Assembly (NCBI GenBank): GCA_022482625.1
Contig: JAKVOU010000001.1
Coordinates: 1,784,784 to 1,848,783 of the forward strand
Reading direction: 5' to 3'
Origin: Spirochaetia bacterium
GTDB lineage: Bacteria > Spirochaetota > Spirochaetia > Sphaerochaetales > Sphaerochaetaceae
Length of the DNA stretch: 64,000 bases
Shown here in pieces: positions 44,569-52,854 of this stretch. The translations under genes were made by a program, and so were the position numbers. The notes under the pieces are model-generated. The model did not search any database, was not told where the DNA came from, and was given only the letters and a program-made list of their open reading frames with translations. Position 1 is the first letter of the stretch. Each line of letters opens with the position of its first letter.

Positions 44569-45729
44569 CTATGCATCAGCCCGCTGTAGCAACACTATAG
44601 TCTCCACGTGAGTCGTATAAGGGAACATATCTATCGGTTGGATTCCTACTACCCTGTAGTCACTGAAACGATCCAGATACCGAAGGTCACGGTCAAGAGT
44701 CTCAGCATTGCAGGAAATATAGATTATCTTCCGAGGTCCCAGTTTGATGGCAGCTGCAAGGAAACGTTCGTCACTGCCGGGCCTCGGAGGATCAAGGAAA
44801 AGCACATCCACCTTGACATGCTCCTTCGCCATCTGCTTGCAATACTCACTTGCATCGCCCTCAATGAAACTGGCGTTTTCAATGTGGTTCAACCGGGCAT
44901 TTTCAATGGCATCAGAAACTGCACTGTGGTTGATCTCTATACCGATCAACTGTGAGATGCCCCTGCTAGCAGCAACCAGACCGATGGTACCAGTCCCACA
45001 GTAAGCATCAAGGACAACATCGGTTTCTTTCAGTTGGGCCATTTTCATGGCAATTTCATATAGCTGTTCTGCCTGAAACGTATTGACTTGGTAGAATGAT
45101 TTTGCAGATAACCTGAATTTCAAGCCACAAAGCTCGTCTTCAATGTATCCCTTTCCATACAGGATTTCATCCTTTCCTTCGCCCAGCACCATGGAAGTCT
45201 TTTCTCCATTCAAATCCAAAAGAATCGTCTCCACCTGGGGATTGTACTGCCTCAGCAAGGCTGCAAATTGCTTTTTCTGGGCAAAAATCGGATTACCGAT
45301 GACAATCACGACCAGCAACTGTCCTGTCGCAAAAGCCTTCCTGACCAAGACATGCCTGATCAGACCGGTACCTAAGTCTTCATCATAAGGAAGGATACCG
45401 AACTTCTTCATCAGCTTACGCACCGAATGGAAAATCTCATCAGCCTCTTCAGCCTCAAGCATACAGGAACGGACAGGTACTACCCAGTGAGTGCCCCGTC
45501 GGTAGATACCGCTGACAATCTTTCCATTCTGCAAGGCAAATACAGCCTGAGCTTTATTACGATAATGTACAGGTTTTTCCATAGCAAGGATAGGAGCGAC
45601 AGGCCCCCAGTATCCCAAGACATCCTCGCAATAGTCCATCTTATCATCCAATTGTTCCTGATAACTCAGATCCTGCAACTGACAGCCGCCGCAGCGGTCT
45701 GCAAGCGGACAAGGCATATACTTACTCAT
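44569..45729 (-). CDS. 23S rRNA (uracil-C5)-methyltransferase, RlmD/TrmA family
   Basis: A 386-residue SAM-dependent RNA methyltransferase. The Fe-S cluster cysteines are at the N-terminus (CPLADRCGGCQLQDLSYQEQL), without the usual TRAM domain before them. SAM binding is at VVLDAYCGTGTIGLVAAS; the catalytic region is FLDPPRPGSDERF with the nucleophile cysteine in YISCNAETLDRDL. The protein ends after HVETIVLL, the conserved family end. It probably makes 5-methyluridine in 23S rRNA (position 1939 or 747 type). Confidence 0.9.
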   Translation of the reverse strand: MSKYMPCPLADRCGGCQLQDLSYQEQLDDKMDYCEDVLGYWGPVAPILAMEKPVHYRNKAQAVFALQNGKIVSGIYRRGTHWVVPVRSCMLEAEEADEIFHSVRKLMKKFGILPYDEDLGTGLIRHVLVRKAFATGQLLVVIVIGNPIFAQKKQFAALLRQYNPQVETILLDLNGEKTSMVLGEGKDEILYGKGYIEDELCGLKFRLSAKSFYQVNTFQAEQLYEIAMKMAQLKETDVVLDAYCGTGTIGLVAASRGISQLIGIEINHSAVSDAIENARLNHIENASFIEGDASEYCKQMAKEHVKVDVLFLDPPRPGSDERFLAAAIKLGPRKIIYISCNAETLDRDLRYLDRFSDYRVVGIQPIDMFPYTTHVETIVLLQRADA

Positions 45730-45802
45730 ATCCCACAGACTATCCCCAAACTGAAGCGTTGGTCAATTGAATTCAACATCATACGATGATAGACTCTATA
45801 GT

Positions 45803-46558
45803 ATGAAATATGTACGATATGGAAAAAACAACACGATAAGCTACGGTTTGCTTGAGCAAAATGGCAAAATCAGGAAGATAGATGGCAATCCGTTCGACAG
45901 TTACACCGAAACAGCTACTGTCTATGACATAAATGAAATCAACTTGCTTACACCATGTATCTTTTCAAAGGCATTGTGCATAGGGTTGAACTACAGGGAC
46001 CATGCGGTTGAATTCGGACTACCGATCCCGACAAGTCCTGTTGTATTCATGAAACCATCTACATCCATGTTGCCATACGGCGGCACTGTAGTGAAACCGG
46101 AAATCTGCCAAAGACTTGACTATGAAGCCGAACTTGCCATAGTCATCGGCAAGAAAGCCCATAATGTTTCGGAAGACGCAGCAAAACAATATATCCTCGG
46201 GTATACCTGTGCAAACGACATAACTGCCAGGGATCTCCAGCCGAAACAAGGACAATGGACCATTGCAAAAGGTTTTGATACCTTCTGTCCTTTCGGTCCG
46301 TTCATCAGTGATGAAGTTGACCCTGCACACTTGGATATTTCAAGTACCTTGGATGGCAAAGTAATGCAAAGCAGCAACACTTCAAACCTTATTTTTCCAG
46401 TACCCTTCCTTGTCAGCTACCTCAGCAGCATCATGACCTTGCTCCCAGGCGACATCATACTCACGGGAACACCCGGAGGTATCAGCGGCATGCAGAAAGG
46501 AGCAAGGATAGAAATCAAAATTGAAGGTTTGGGAACCTTAGTCAATACCATAGGTTAG
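45803..46558 (+). CDS. Fumarylacetoacetate hydrolase-family protein
   Basis: A 251-residue protein of the FAH superfamily. The core LCIGLNYRDHAVEFGLPIPTSPVVFMKPSTS and the metal ligands in DYEAELAIVIGKKA, together with GYTCANDITARDLQ and GDIILTGTPGGISG, are clear. Relatives cleave or isomerise acylpyruvates and 2-oxo-hydroxy acids (for example acylpyruvase or oxaloacetate decarboxylase); the substrate is unknown. The start ATG at 45803 has no ribosome site. TTGAAT, 17 bases and TAGACT end only 7 bases before it, so the mRNA may be leaderless. Confidence 0.85.
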   Translation: MKYVRYGKNNTISYGLLEQNGKIRKIDGNPFDSYTETATVYDINEINLLTPCIFSKALCIGLNYRDHAVEFGLPIPTSPVVFMKPSTSMLPYGGTVVKPEICQRLDYEAELAIVIGKKAHNVSEDAAKQYILGYTCANDITARDLQPKQGQWTIAKGFDTFCPFGPFISDEVDPAHLDISSTLDGKVMQSSNTSNLIFPVPFLVSYLSSIMTLLPGDIILTGTPGGISGMQKGARIEIKIEGLGTLVNTIG

Positions 46559-46574
46559 AAACAAGACAAAAACT

Positions 46575-46609
46575 TTGTCTTTCCCTATCACTACACAGGG
46601 GAAAGACAA
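46575..46609. terminator. Bidirectional terminator
   Basis: TTGTCTTTCCC (46575-46585) pairs with GGGAAAGACAA (46599-46609); T-rich and A-rich flanks lie on both sides. It serves the FAH-type gene and the convergent small gene at 46660-46869. Confidence 0.7.
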
Positions 46610-46659
46610 CCAGTTTTTCCAAAGCCTCTCCTGTGCTTCCTAAGAACTTCAAATCGAAG

Positions 46660-46869
46660 CTATTCCTTGCATTTTGAAAATGTTACCCATTTTTCTTTCA
46701 GGGAAATTTTTCCGACTTGGTACCCATAGTCCAACAATTCCTTCTTGAAGTTCAAGAAAGAATGGTCAATAGGAAATCCCAAGATTTGTTCTATTTCTCC
46801 AAAGGATAACCTGAACGTACCTTCATCCCTTGCCTGTATGCTTTTCCACAGAGGATCATATTTGCTCAT
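46660..46869 (-). CDS. Small conserved hypothetical protein
   Basis: A 69-residue protein whose start overlaps the end of the DJ-1/PfpI gene by 14 bases. YDPLWKSIQARDEGTFRLSFGEIEQILGFPIDHSFLNFKKEL followed by a short strand pair is the pattern of a small domain found alone or fused in many bacteria (DUF7662-like). No function is known. The overlap implies cotranslation with the DJ-1/PfpI protein. Confidence 0.65.
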   Translation of the reverse strand: MSKYDPLWKSIQARDEGTFRLSFGEIEQILGFPIDHSFLNFKKELLDYGYQVGKISLKEKWVTFSKCKE

Positions 46870-47524
46870 CGTTTTTCTCCATCGATTCCTGATGATAGGA
46901 GCTATCCTTGAAGCTTTCCATCAGGATTCCAAAACATTTGGCATCTCCGGTTGCAAAATAGCTATACCAGGCTTCAATTGTTACCTTTGTATACATATCC
47001 AGGCTTTCAAGGATGTAACGGGCCCAAAGCAATCCTCCTGCAGATGAAGCCGTAATCAGATTTCCATCCCTTACGGCAGACACATCCTTGTAGAAAGCCT
47101 GCCCTGTATAATTCGTTGACAGCTGTGACAGGAAACAAACTGCATTGCTTGTGTGCTGACGGGAATTCAATATACCCATATTTGCCAGTCCCAATGTTGC
47201 ACCACAGATTGCCGCAACCACAGTACCGTTTGAAAGCAAATCCGACACCAATGACAGGATCTTTTGCTGTGCAGCTTCCATCCAGACATCTGCACCCGGC
47301 AGCAACAATGCCGCCACTTCGTCCTTTTTGATTTCATCAATGGTACAATCAGGAATAATTGTTACGCCACCGGCTGTGACAATGGCATTCTTAGATAATC
47401 CGACAGTACAGAATCGGTATACAGGTTTGACCAACATCTTCTGAAGCGTAAAACCTTGGAGAAAATACCCCGTTTCCCAATCTGCCATCGTATCCACTAC
47501 ATACATATAGACGGTTTTCTTCAT
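46856..47524 (-). CDS. DJ-1/PfpI family protein
   Basis: A 222-residue protein with the class I glutamine-amidotransferase-like fold. The elbow with the reactive cysteine is VVAAICGATLGLANMGIL near residue 105, and DEVAALLLPGADVWM precedes it. Family members act as deglycases, chaperones or peptidases; the role here is unknown. There is no signal peptide. The IS element has inserted about 55 bases upstream of the start, so the original promoter may have been displaced. Confidence 0.85.
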   Translation of the reverse strand: MKKTVYMYVVDTMADWETGYFLQGFTLQKMLVKPVYRFCTVGLSKNAIVTAGGVTIIPDCTIDEIKKDEVAALLLPGADVWMEAAQQKILSLVSDLLSNGTVVAAICGATLGLANMGILNSRQHTSNAVCFLSQLSTNYTGQAFYKDVSAVRDGNLITASSAGGLLWARYILESLDMYTKVTIEAWYSYFATGDAKCFGILMESFKDSSYHQESMEKNDEQI

Positions 47525-47602
47525 TACAGTATGGCTTCCTTTCTTTCTTCATGGGCAAGTATTTTATGAAACTATATAGTACAACTTTCCCAATGAGTGA
47601 GA

Positions 47603-49099
47603 CTATACGGGCTTCACTTTAGGAGGACGACCGCGTTTCTTCTTCGGTTGAAGCTTCTCTGTGGGATGAATGTCGAGTCTCTTCAGGACTTCCTCCTGTG
47701 ACGGATTGATCTTGATCAGACGCCACCCGATACCAGGATCATTGAACATCTTCGCCCTTGCCAGGATCCTCATGATCTTCTTATACGGCAAATCTTCGAG
47801 TAACTTGGCCTCGTCAAAGGCAGCTATCATCCTGAAGGTGAGCACGGAAGCGAGGAAGTCGCAGAACTCGCTTCCTATCACGCTGTAGTCGTCATGCACA
47901 CGGGTCTCATCGAATTCGAGTGCTGACTTGTAGAATCTCATGACAATCTCGATCTCCCATCTCTTGGAATAGGCTTTGTAGATCGTCTGGGGATCTGTGT
48001 CCAGATCGCACTCAAGGACCACCGTCCCGAATGTCGCTCTTGCCTTCTCAAGATCAGTGAGGCGGTAATTCTTCTTTTTCCGGCTTCGGCTCAGCCAGTC
48101 ACGTTCTTCCTTTGAAGCCCTGTAGGCATCCCGGAAGGAATAGAGCCATCGGTCCCCACCTTTCTCCTTCCTGCAGGTTATGCCTTCATACCCTTGAAGA
48201 AGCTCTGTAAACTCAAGCATATGGAGTTGCGATGCAATCTTCGCATTCCTCTTCAGAGGATTCAGGTAATGGAGGTCGGGATGCTGCTTGAAATGCTGCC
48301 TTGCTACGGACTGGGGGAATCCTTTGTCTGCAACTACGATTCCCTTTGTCAGTTGGTGCTCGGAGATGAATTCATCGTAGGCGGTGACATCAAGCATGTT
48401 GCCCGGAAAACACTTGGAGCATACCGGTTCCATCGCTTCAAGATCGAAAGCGAACAGGACAGAGATGTCCCTGGTTCCTTTCGTCCTGGCTTTCCTGGAA
48501 AAATCCGAGAGAGAATTTACCTTCGATTCATCCGATTTCAATGTCCCGTCAATCAGTACATGGTGATCCATCTCGACTTTCGAAGCCCTGGCCCTCATGA
48601 ACAGGGTGATCTTTGAACAGGTACGTCCAAGATTGTTCAGGAAGGTGGAGACCGTGTTCTTCGAGAGGGCTACATCAGGATACAGCTCGGACAGGAAACT
48701 CTCCTCATACGCATCTTTCAGCTCATAATCCTTTATACCGCTGAAGCAGACCCTGAGCACAGCGATGGACCAGATCCTGAGCGCATCCTCCCTGCCATAG
48801 GATTCTCCTAGCTCAATGAGCATGTCAGCAAAGAGTTTCTGCGCAAGGATGATGTTTGCCCAGTCCTTGAGGTCCACGGCCGCCCCAGACACGGGCGGCG
48901 GGGCATCTTCCCCGAGGGGTATGTACTTGCCGTCCACTATATGGCCGATGGTCGGACCGTTGACCGGAAGTCTTCGGCTTCCGACACTTCTGCATCCGAC
49001 CCTGGCCCTTACCGCGTAACGGTCGCGGTCCTTGCCGTACACGATGACGATTGAATTCTTGGGTCGCTCGACCGCTAGTACTTCCTTTGGGATCGGCAT
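47603..49099 (-). CDS. IS1634-family transposase
   Basis: A 498-residue DDE transposase of the IS4-related IS1634 group. The catalytic acids appear in LIDGTLKSD, GIVVADKGFPQS and the Y-(2)-R-(3)-E signature YSKRWEIEIVMRFYKSALEFDETRVHDD near residue 395. The C-terminus is basic (KPKKKRGRPPKVKPV), an AT-hook-like DNA-binding tail. The gene has a higher G+C content than its neighbours, which fits acquisition from another genome. It is full length with no visible break. Confidence 0.92.
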   Translation of the reverse strand: MPIPKEVLAVERPKNSIVIVYGKDRDRYAVRARVGCRSVGSRRLPVNGPTIGHIVDGKYIPLGEDAPPPVSGAAVDLKDWANIILAQKLFADMLIELGESYGREDALRIWSIAVLRVCFSGIKDYELKDAYEESFLSELYPDVALSKNTVSTFLNNLGRTCSKITLFMRARASKVEMDHHVLIDGTLKSDESKVNSLSDFSRKARTKGTRDISVLFAFDLEAMEPVCSKCFPGNMLDVTAYDEFISEHQLTKGIVVADKGFPQSVARQHFKQHPDLHYLNPLKRNAKIASQLHMLEFTELLQGYEGITCRKEKGGDRWLYSFRDAYRASKEERDWLSRSRKKKNYRLTDLEKARATFGTVVLECDLDTDPQTIYKAYSKRWEIEIVMRFYKSALEFDETRVHDDYSVIGSEFCDFLASVLTFRMIAAFDEAKLLEDLPYKKIMRILARAKMFNDPGIGWRLIKINPSQEEVLKRLDIHPTEKLQPKKKRGRPPKVKPV

Positions 49100-49116
49100 G
49101 GCAGTCCCTCCTTGTG

Positions 49117-49148
49117 TATAGTCTTAATTATACAATAATTAGACTATA
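49117..49148. promoter_or_regulatory. Inverted repeat at the transposase promoter
   Basis: TATAGTCTTAATTAT and ATAATTAGACTATA form an almost perfect inverted repeat 18 bases before the transposase start. Its TATAGTC core also appears inside both IS ends, so the transposase may bind here and regulate itself. Confidence 0.45.
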
Positions 49149-49401
49149 TATGCAAGAAGAAACCGTATGCTGACATGAGAAATTTCCAACATTCCGCAAG
49201 CAAAGCCGCGAGAGAAACGACAAATCGACTGTAACCCTCTCCATAAATTACAGGAAAGAGGGGTTCTGTATGAGAAATGGATGATTTCAAGTGTTATTGT
49301 ATAGTCCTATTGATTGGGAAAGTTGTAATATAGCAAAGCAATTTTTCTGTATATCTTCATTCCGAAGCCATACCCTGATCTATGGCAAAACCATAACGAA
49401 A

Positions 49402-49427
49402 TGGCCCTCCTTTAAAAAAGAAGGGCC
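49402..49427 (-). terminator. Hairpin after the lipoprotein gene
   Basis: GGCCCTCCTT and AAGAAGGGCC pair with one wobble around an A-run (49403-49426). It lies 22 bases after the stop codon of the lipoprotein gene on the minus strand. Confidence 0.65.
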
Positions 49428-49448
49428 AGAAGAAGAAAGTACTGTAAT

Positions 49449-50807
49449 CTATTTTAAAACGGCTATGCCGTTGATATACAACATATATCCATTCAGATCA
49501 ATCTGTGAAACATTTCCATCATAGGTTGTTATGTAGCTGTCACCTGTCAGCTTCCATGTACTCGTGTCATCAAGCTTGACAATGACGCTACCTTTCCCTT
49601 TTGCTACAGTTTCGTTTATGGAACCGCTGAAGGTACTGTCCTTGGACAATTCCATCTGGAGGAAAGATCCACCGTTGACGGCAACCTTTCCTGACAAAGT
49701 CTCACTCTTGGCTACGAACACAAGATGTCCATCACTTGTCTCGTTTGCGTCTTGTTTCTGGAGATTGTCATTGCCAGTTACGGTCAGCAACATCCCGCCG
49801 ACTGAGGTAAGACCGACATGGTCAAGCATGATGGTCGCATCACTACCGGATACATAGAAGAGATCTCCCGTTCCTGTGGCTATAGAACCACCGGTTACGG
49901 ATAAAGATGCTTCACCTGTATTCGTCATATCCAGCGAACCTCGGCAAATCCTGACACCATGGGCATTGTTCCCATCCGCATCTTTCATTACCCCGGAAAG
50001 TGTACAATCGTCAAGGATGACATTGTTACAACCCTCTATGACTGCACCTTCGCAACTATTTGCTACGAAAATTGTATCAGATGCAGAAATATCACCGGCA
50101 GCATAGATGGCAGGACTTGCTTTGCCGGAAGTGACAAAGTTACCACCCTCGACTACGATCTTTCCACCAGCCCTGCCGGTCATGACGGCAGGTGAACGGT
50201 TTCCCGATGTCGTGACATCAAGATCAGTAGCATGTATCGTACCACCATCGATGGTTTTGATGCCACTTGAATTGTTTCCGGCAGTTGTAACCATGGAATC
50301 ATTGATTGTAATATCGGTACCCATGCCGGAAGAAACGATTGCATCTCCTTGTTCTGCATTTGAGACAACGGCTGCATCACTGATACTTGTCTGAGCTCCA
50401 CCGATAGCCAGCAAGGCTGCATCCTGTCCAGATGAATTATTTTCTTTCTCAGTATCAGTGGAGCTATTTGCAGCAGTTTTTTTAACTGTGATATCAGAAA
50501 GGTGTACGGTAGCGCCATCAATTCTCAAGGCATTTCCGTTCCCATTCATCGATACATAGGTAGTTCCATCTATGGCGGTGTCTTTTTTTATCGTCGTAGC
50601 AGCTACCCCGACTGTAATGTCTGGACTACCAGACAACATATCAGGAGATGGCATATGGTTACCACCGGGATCATCTCCCGGCTTATGCTGCCCATTTACG
50701 GCACCAGGCCTGGTCAGATTTTTCTCCTCCCAGCTTCTATTGGTTGCACAACCAACAAAAGCCAGGCTAGACATAAACAAAACCAAAATCATATATCTCT
50801 TATTCAT
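49449..50807 (-). CDS. Repetitive beta-helix-like surface lipoprotein
   Basis: A 452-residue protein starting at ATG 50807 (MNKRYMIL). A lipoprotein signal peptide ends at LAFVGC, so the mature protein begins with a lipidated cysteine at about residue 20. The rest consists of short repeated strands rich in Gly, Asp, Thr and Ser (for example IDGATVHLSDITV, INDSMVTTAGNNSSGI, VEGGNFVTSGKASPAI), as in right-handed beta-helix or polymorphic adhesin-like proteins. It contains no known catalytic motif. A surface or periplasmic structural or binding role is inferred. It is a single gene with its own terminator. Confidence 0.75.
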   Translation of the reverse strand: MNKRYMILVLFMSSLAFVGCATNRSWEEKNLTRPGAVNGQHKPGDDPGGNHMPSPDMLSGSPDITVGVAATTIKKDTAIDGTTYVSMNGNGNALRIDGATVHLSDITVKKTAANSSTDTEKENNSSGQDAALLAIGGAQTSISDAAVVSNAEQGDAIVSSGMGTDITINDSMVTTAGNNSSGIKTIDGGTIHATDLDVTTSGNRSPAVMTGRAGGKIVVEGGNFVTSGKASPAIYAAGDISASDTIFVANSCEGAVIEGCNNVILDDCTLSGVMKDADGNNAHGVRICRGSLDMTNTGEASLSVTGGSIATGTGDLFYVSGSDATIMLDHVGLTSVGGMLLTVTGNDNLQKQDANETSDGHLVFVAKSETLSGKVAVNGGSFLQMELSKDSTFSGSINETVAKGKGSVIVKLDDTSTWKLTGDSYITTYDGNVSQIDLNGYMLYINGIAVLK

Positions 50808-51010
50808 CTTCAACTCTTGGACCCCGATATCCTATCTCAGTCATAAGGAAAGTATACAGAAGAATTATGTACAAATCGTAGACGTCATTTGTGAATCATA
50901 TGAAGAATGTAAAACTGTAGATAAGTGTACCTGCATTACAAAGTAATCCCAGCAGGTACTTTTCGGGCCGTTGCCGATATTCAGACTGTTGTCCTGAAGT
51001 TCTTCTTATA

Positions 51011-51044
51011 TAAAAACAGAGATACCATCTTTCGGTACCTCTGT
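51011..51044 (-). terminator. Intrinsic terminator after asnB
   Basis: ACAGAGATACC (51016-51026) pairs with GGTACCTCTGT (51034-51044) with one mismatch, followed on the minus strand by TTTTT. Confidence 0.75.
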
Positions 51045-51075
51045 CTTCATGCTACAAATCATCAATAGCCGGCAG

Positions 51076-52740
51076 TTATTCCTGGTCCTCATGGACACCG
51101 GCAACTGCACGTCCGCTCGGTTCGTTCATGCTCTTGAATGCAGCATCCCATTCCAAGGCCACTGCAGTGGAACAAGCAACAGAAGCTTCATGCGGTACAC
51201 AGCTGGCAGCACCCTCACTCTTGAAATGCTTGGTAAACAGAATACGATAATACGCTTCTTCCTTGGTTGATGGCGTATTGATCGGGAATCTGTTTGCTAT
51301 GGTTTCGAACTGTCTGTCAGTAATCATCTCATCAGTCATAGCCTTGAGTGTATCAATCCATGAATAACCTACGCCATCAGAGAACTGCTCTTTCTGTCTC
51401 CATACGATTTCCTTGGGAAGCATATCCTCGAAAGCTTTTCGCAGGATCCACTTTTCCATATGGCCATCCCTGCACATCTTGAGCTCGGGATTGAGCCGCA
51501 TGGCTACGTCTATGAACTCCTTGTCAAGGAAAGGAACCCTCCCCTCGACACCCCAAGCCGCAAGCGCCTTGTTTGCTCTCAGGCAATCATAGAGATGCAG
51601 TTTACTGAGCTTTCTCACTGTCTCTTCGTGGAAATCCTTGGCACTGGGAGCCTTATGGAAGTACAGATAGCCCCCGAAAAGCTCATCACTGCCCTCACCT
51701 GAAAGGACCATCTTGATCCCCATGCTCTTGATCACACGGGCAAGCAGATACATCGGGGTCGCTGCCCTGATTGTCGTAATATCATAGGTCTCCAAGTGAT
51801 AGACGACATCCTCAACAGCATCAAGTGCTTCCTGGATCGTAAAATGTACTTCATGGTGAACAGTCCCAAGATAGTCAGCGACAACTTTGGCTGCCTTGAG
51901 ATCCGGAGATCCTTCCAACCCGATTGCAAAACTATGGAGCCTAGGCCACCAGGCTACCTCAGTATTGCCTGATTCAACCCTGGAAGAAGCATATTTTGCT
52001 ACAATTGCCGAAATGATGGAACTGTCAAGTCCTCCTGAAAGCAACACGCCATAAGGTACATCGCTCATCAGCTGACGTTCGACAGCAGATTCAAGAGCAA
52101 CACGGACATCCTTAGCGGTCCCGCCGTTGTCCTTGACAGCGTCATAGCTCATCCAATCCCTGTGATACCACGTAGTCGTTTTCTTGTCCGGGCTATAGAA
52201 ATATTGTCCAGGCTGGAATTCACACAGTGAAGGACAGATGCCTTCCAATGCCTTCAATTCACTTGCGACATAGTAATGTCCGTCGACATCCCATCCCTGA
52301 TACAGCGGAATGATACCGATGTGGTCACGGGCAATGAGATAGCAGTCCTTTTCCATATCATAGAGTGCAAAGGCAAATATACCATTCAAATCTTCAAGGA
52401 AATCCGGTCCCTTGTCCCTATAAAGAGCAAGGATAACCTCACAGTCACTATGAGTCAGGAATTCATAACGACCTTCGTACCTTTTCCTGATCTCCATATG
52501 GTTATAGATTTCTCCATTGGCGGCAAGGACAAGCTTGCCATCCTTGCTGTATAGTGGCTGCTTGCCCGAAAGCGGATCGACGATACTCAACCTTTCATGT
52601 GAGAGGATGGCATCCTTACCCTGATACACACCAGACCAATCAGGTCCCCGGTGCCTCAGTTTCTTGGACATTTCGAGAACTTGGGTGCGATATTGATCGC
52701 TGTCCTCAGTAATGTCAAACATTCCTACGAATCCACACAT
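51076..52740 (-). CDS. asnB: Asparagine synthase (glutamine-hydrolysing)
   Basis: A 554-residue enzyme making asparagine from aspartate, glutamine and ATP. It begins MCGFVGMFD, so Cys2 becomes the N-terminal nucleophile of the class II amidotransferase domain; RHRGPDWSG, ANGEIYNH and HSDCEVIL complete that domain. The synthetase domain has the PPi loop VLLSGGLDSSII near residue 235 and VLSGEGSDELFGGYLY near 345. The length is that of E. coli AsnB. A terminator-like hairpin lies between its apparent promoter and the start codon. Confidence 0.93.
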   Translation of the reverse strand: MCGFVGMFDITEDSDQYRTQVLEMSKKLRHRGPDWSGVYQGKDAILSHERLSIVDPLSGKQPLYSKDGKLVLAANGEIYNHMEIRKRYEGRYEFLTHSDCEVILALYRDKGPDFLEDLNGIFAFALYDMEKDCYLIARDHIGIIPLYQGWDVDGHYYVASELKALEGICPSLCEFQPGQYFYSPDKKTTTWYHRDWMSYDAVKDNGGTAKDVRVALESAVERQLMSDVPYGVLLSGGLDSSIISAIVAKYASSRVESGNTEVAWWPRLHSFAIGLEGSPDLKAAKVVADYLGTVHHEVHFTIQEALDAVEDVVYHLETYDITTIRAATPMYLLARVIKSMGIKMVLSGEGSDELFGGYLYFHKAPSAKDFHEETVRKLSKLHLYDCLRANKALAAWGVEGRVPFLDKEFIDVAMRLNPELKMCRDGHMEKWILRKAFEDMLPKEIVWRQKEQFSDGVGYSWIDTLKAMTDEMITDRQFETIANRFPINTPSTKEEAYYRILFTKHFKSEGAASCVPHEASVACSTAVALEWDAAFKSMNEPSGRAVAGVHEDQE

Positions 52741-52760
52741 ATCGGTCTCCCTAAAAGTTT

Positions 52761-52805
52761 AAAAAAAAGGCGCACTCCAGCTCCATGCGGGTGAAGAACG
52801 CCTTT
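52761..52805 (-). terminator. Hairpin with T-run in the asnB leader / after copA
   Basis: GGCG and CGCC arms, extended by AAA/TTT (52766-52772 and 52799-52805), enclose a 26-base partly self-paired loop. On the minus strand eight T follow the stem directly. It can end the copper operon and also lies downstream of the likely asnB promoter, acting as a leader attenuator. Confidence 0.7.
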
Positions 52806-52817
52806 GTTCTTTGCGTT

Positions 52818-52847
52818 ACGCTAGCGCATATGTCTACCATCTGTCAA
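52818..52847 (-). promoter_or_regulatory. Possible asnB promoter
   Basis: On the minus strand TTGACA (52842-52847), an 18-base spacer and TAGCGT (52818-52823). The -35 is perfect, the -10 weak. Transcription would begin just before the leader hairpin. Confidence 0.45.
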
Positions 52848-52854
52848 GACATAA

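Larger units (their letters stand above)
47581..49327 (-). mobile_element. IS1634-like insertion sequence, complete
   Basis: A 1747-base element bounded by perfect 15-bp terminal inverted repeats, TACAACTTTCCCAAT at 47581-47595 and its complement at 49313-49327. The similarity extends inward to GACTATAC/GTATAGTC. The sequence ATATAG is present at both edges (47575-47580 and 49328-49333), a 6-bp target duplication. One transposase gene fills most of it; its stop codon lies just inside the left end. The intact gene and exact duplication argue for a recent, still movable copy. Confidence 0.9.
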
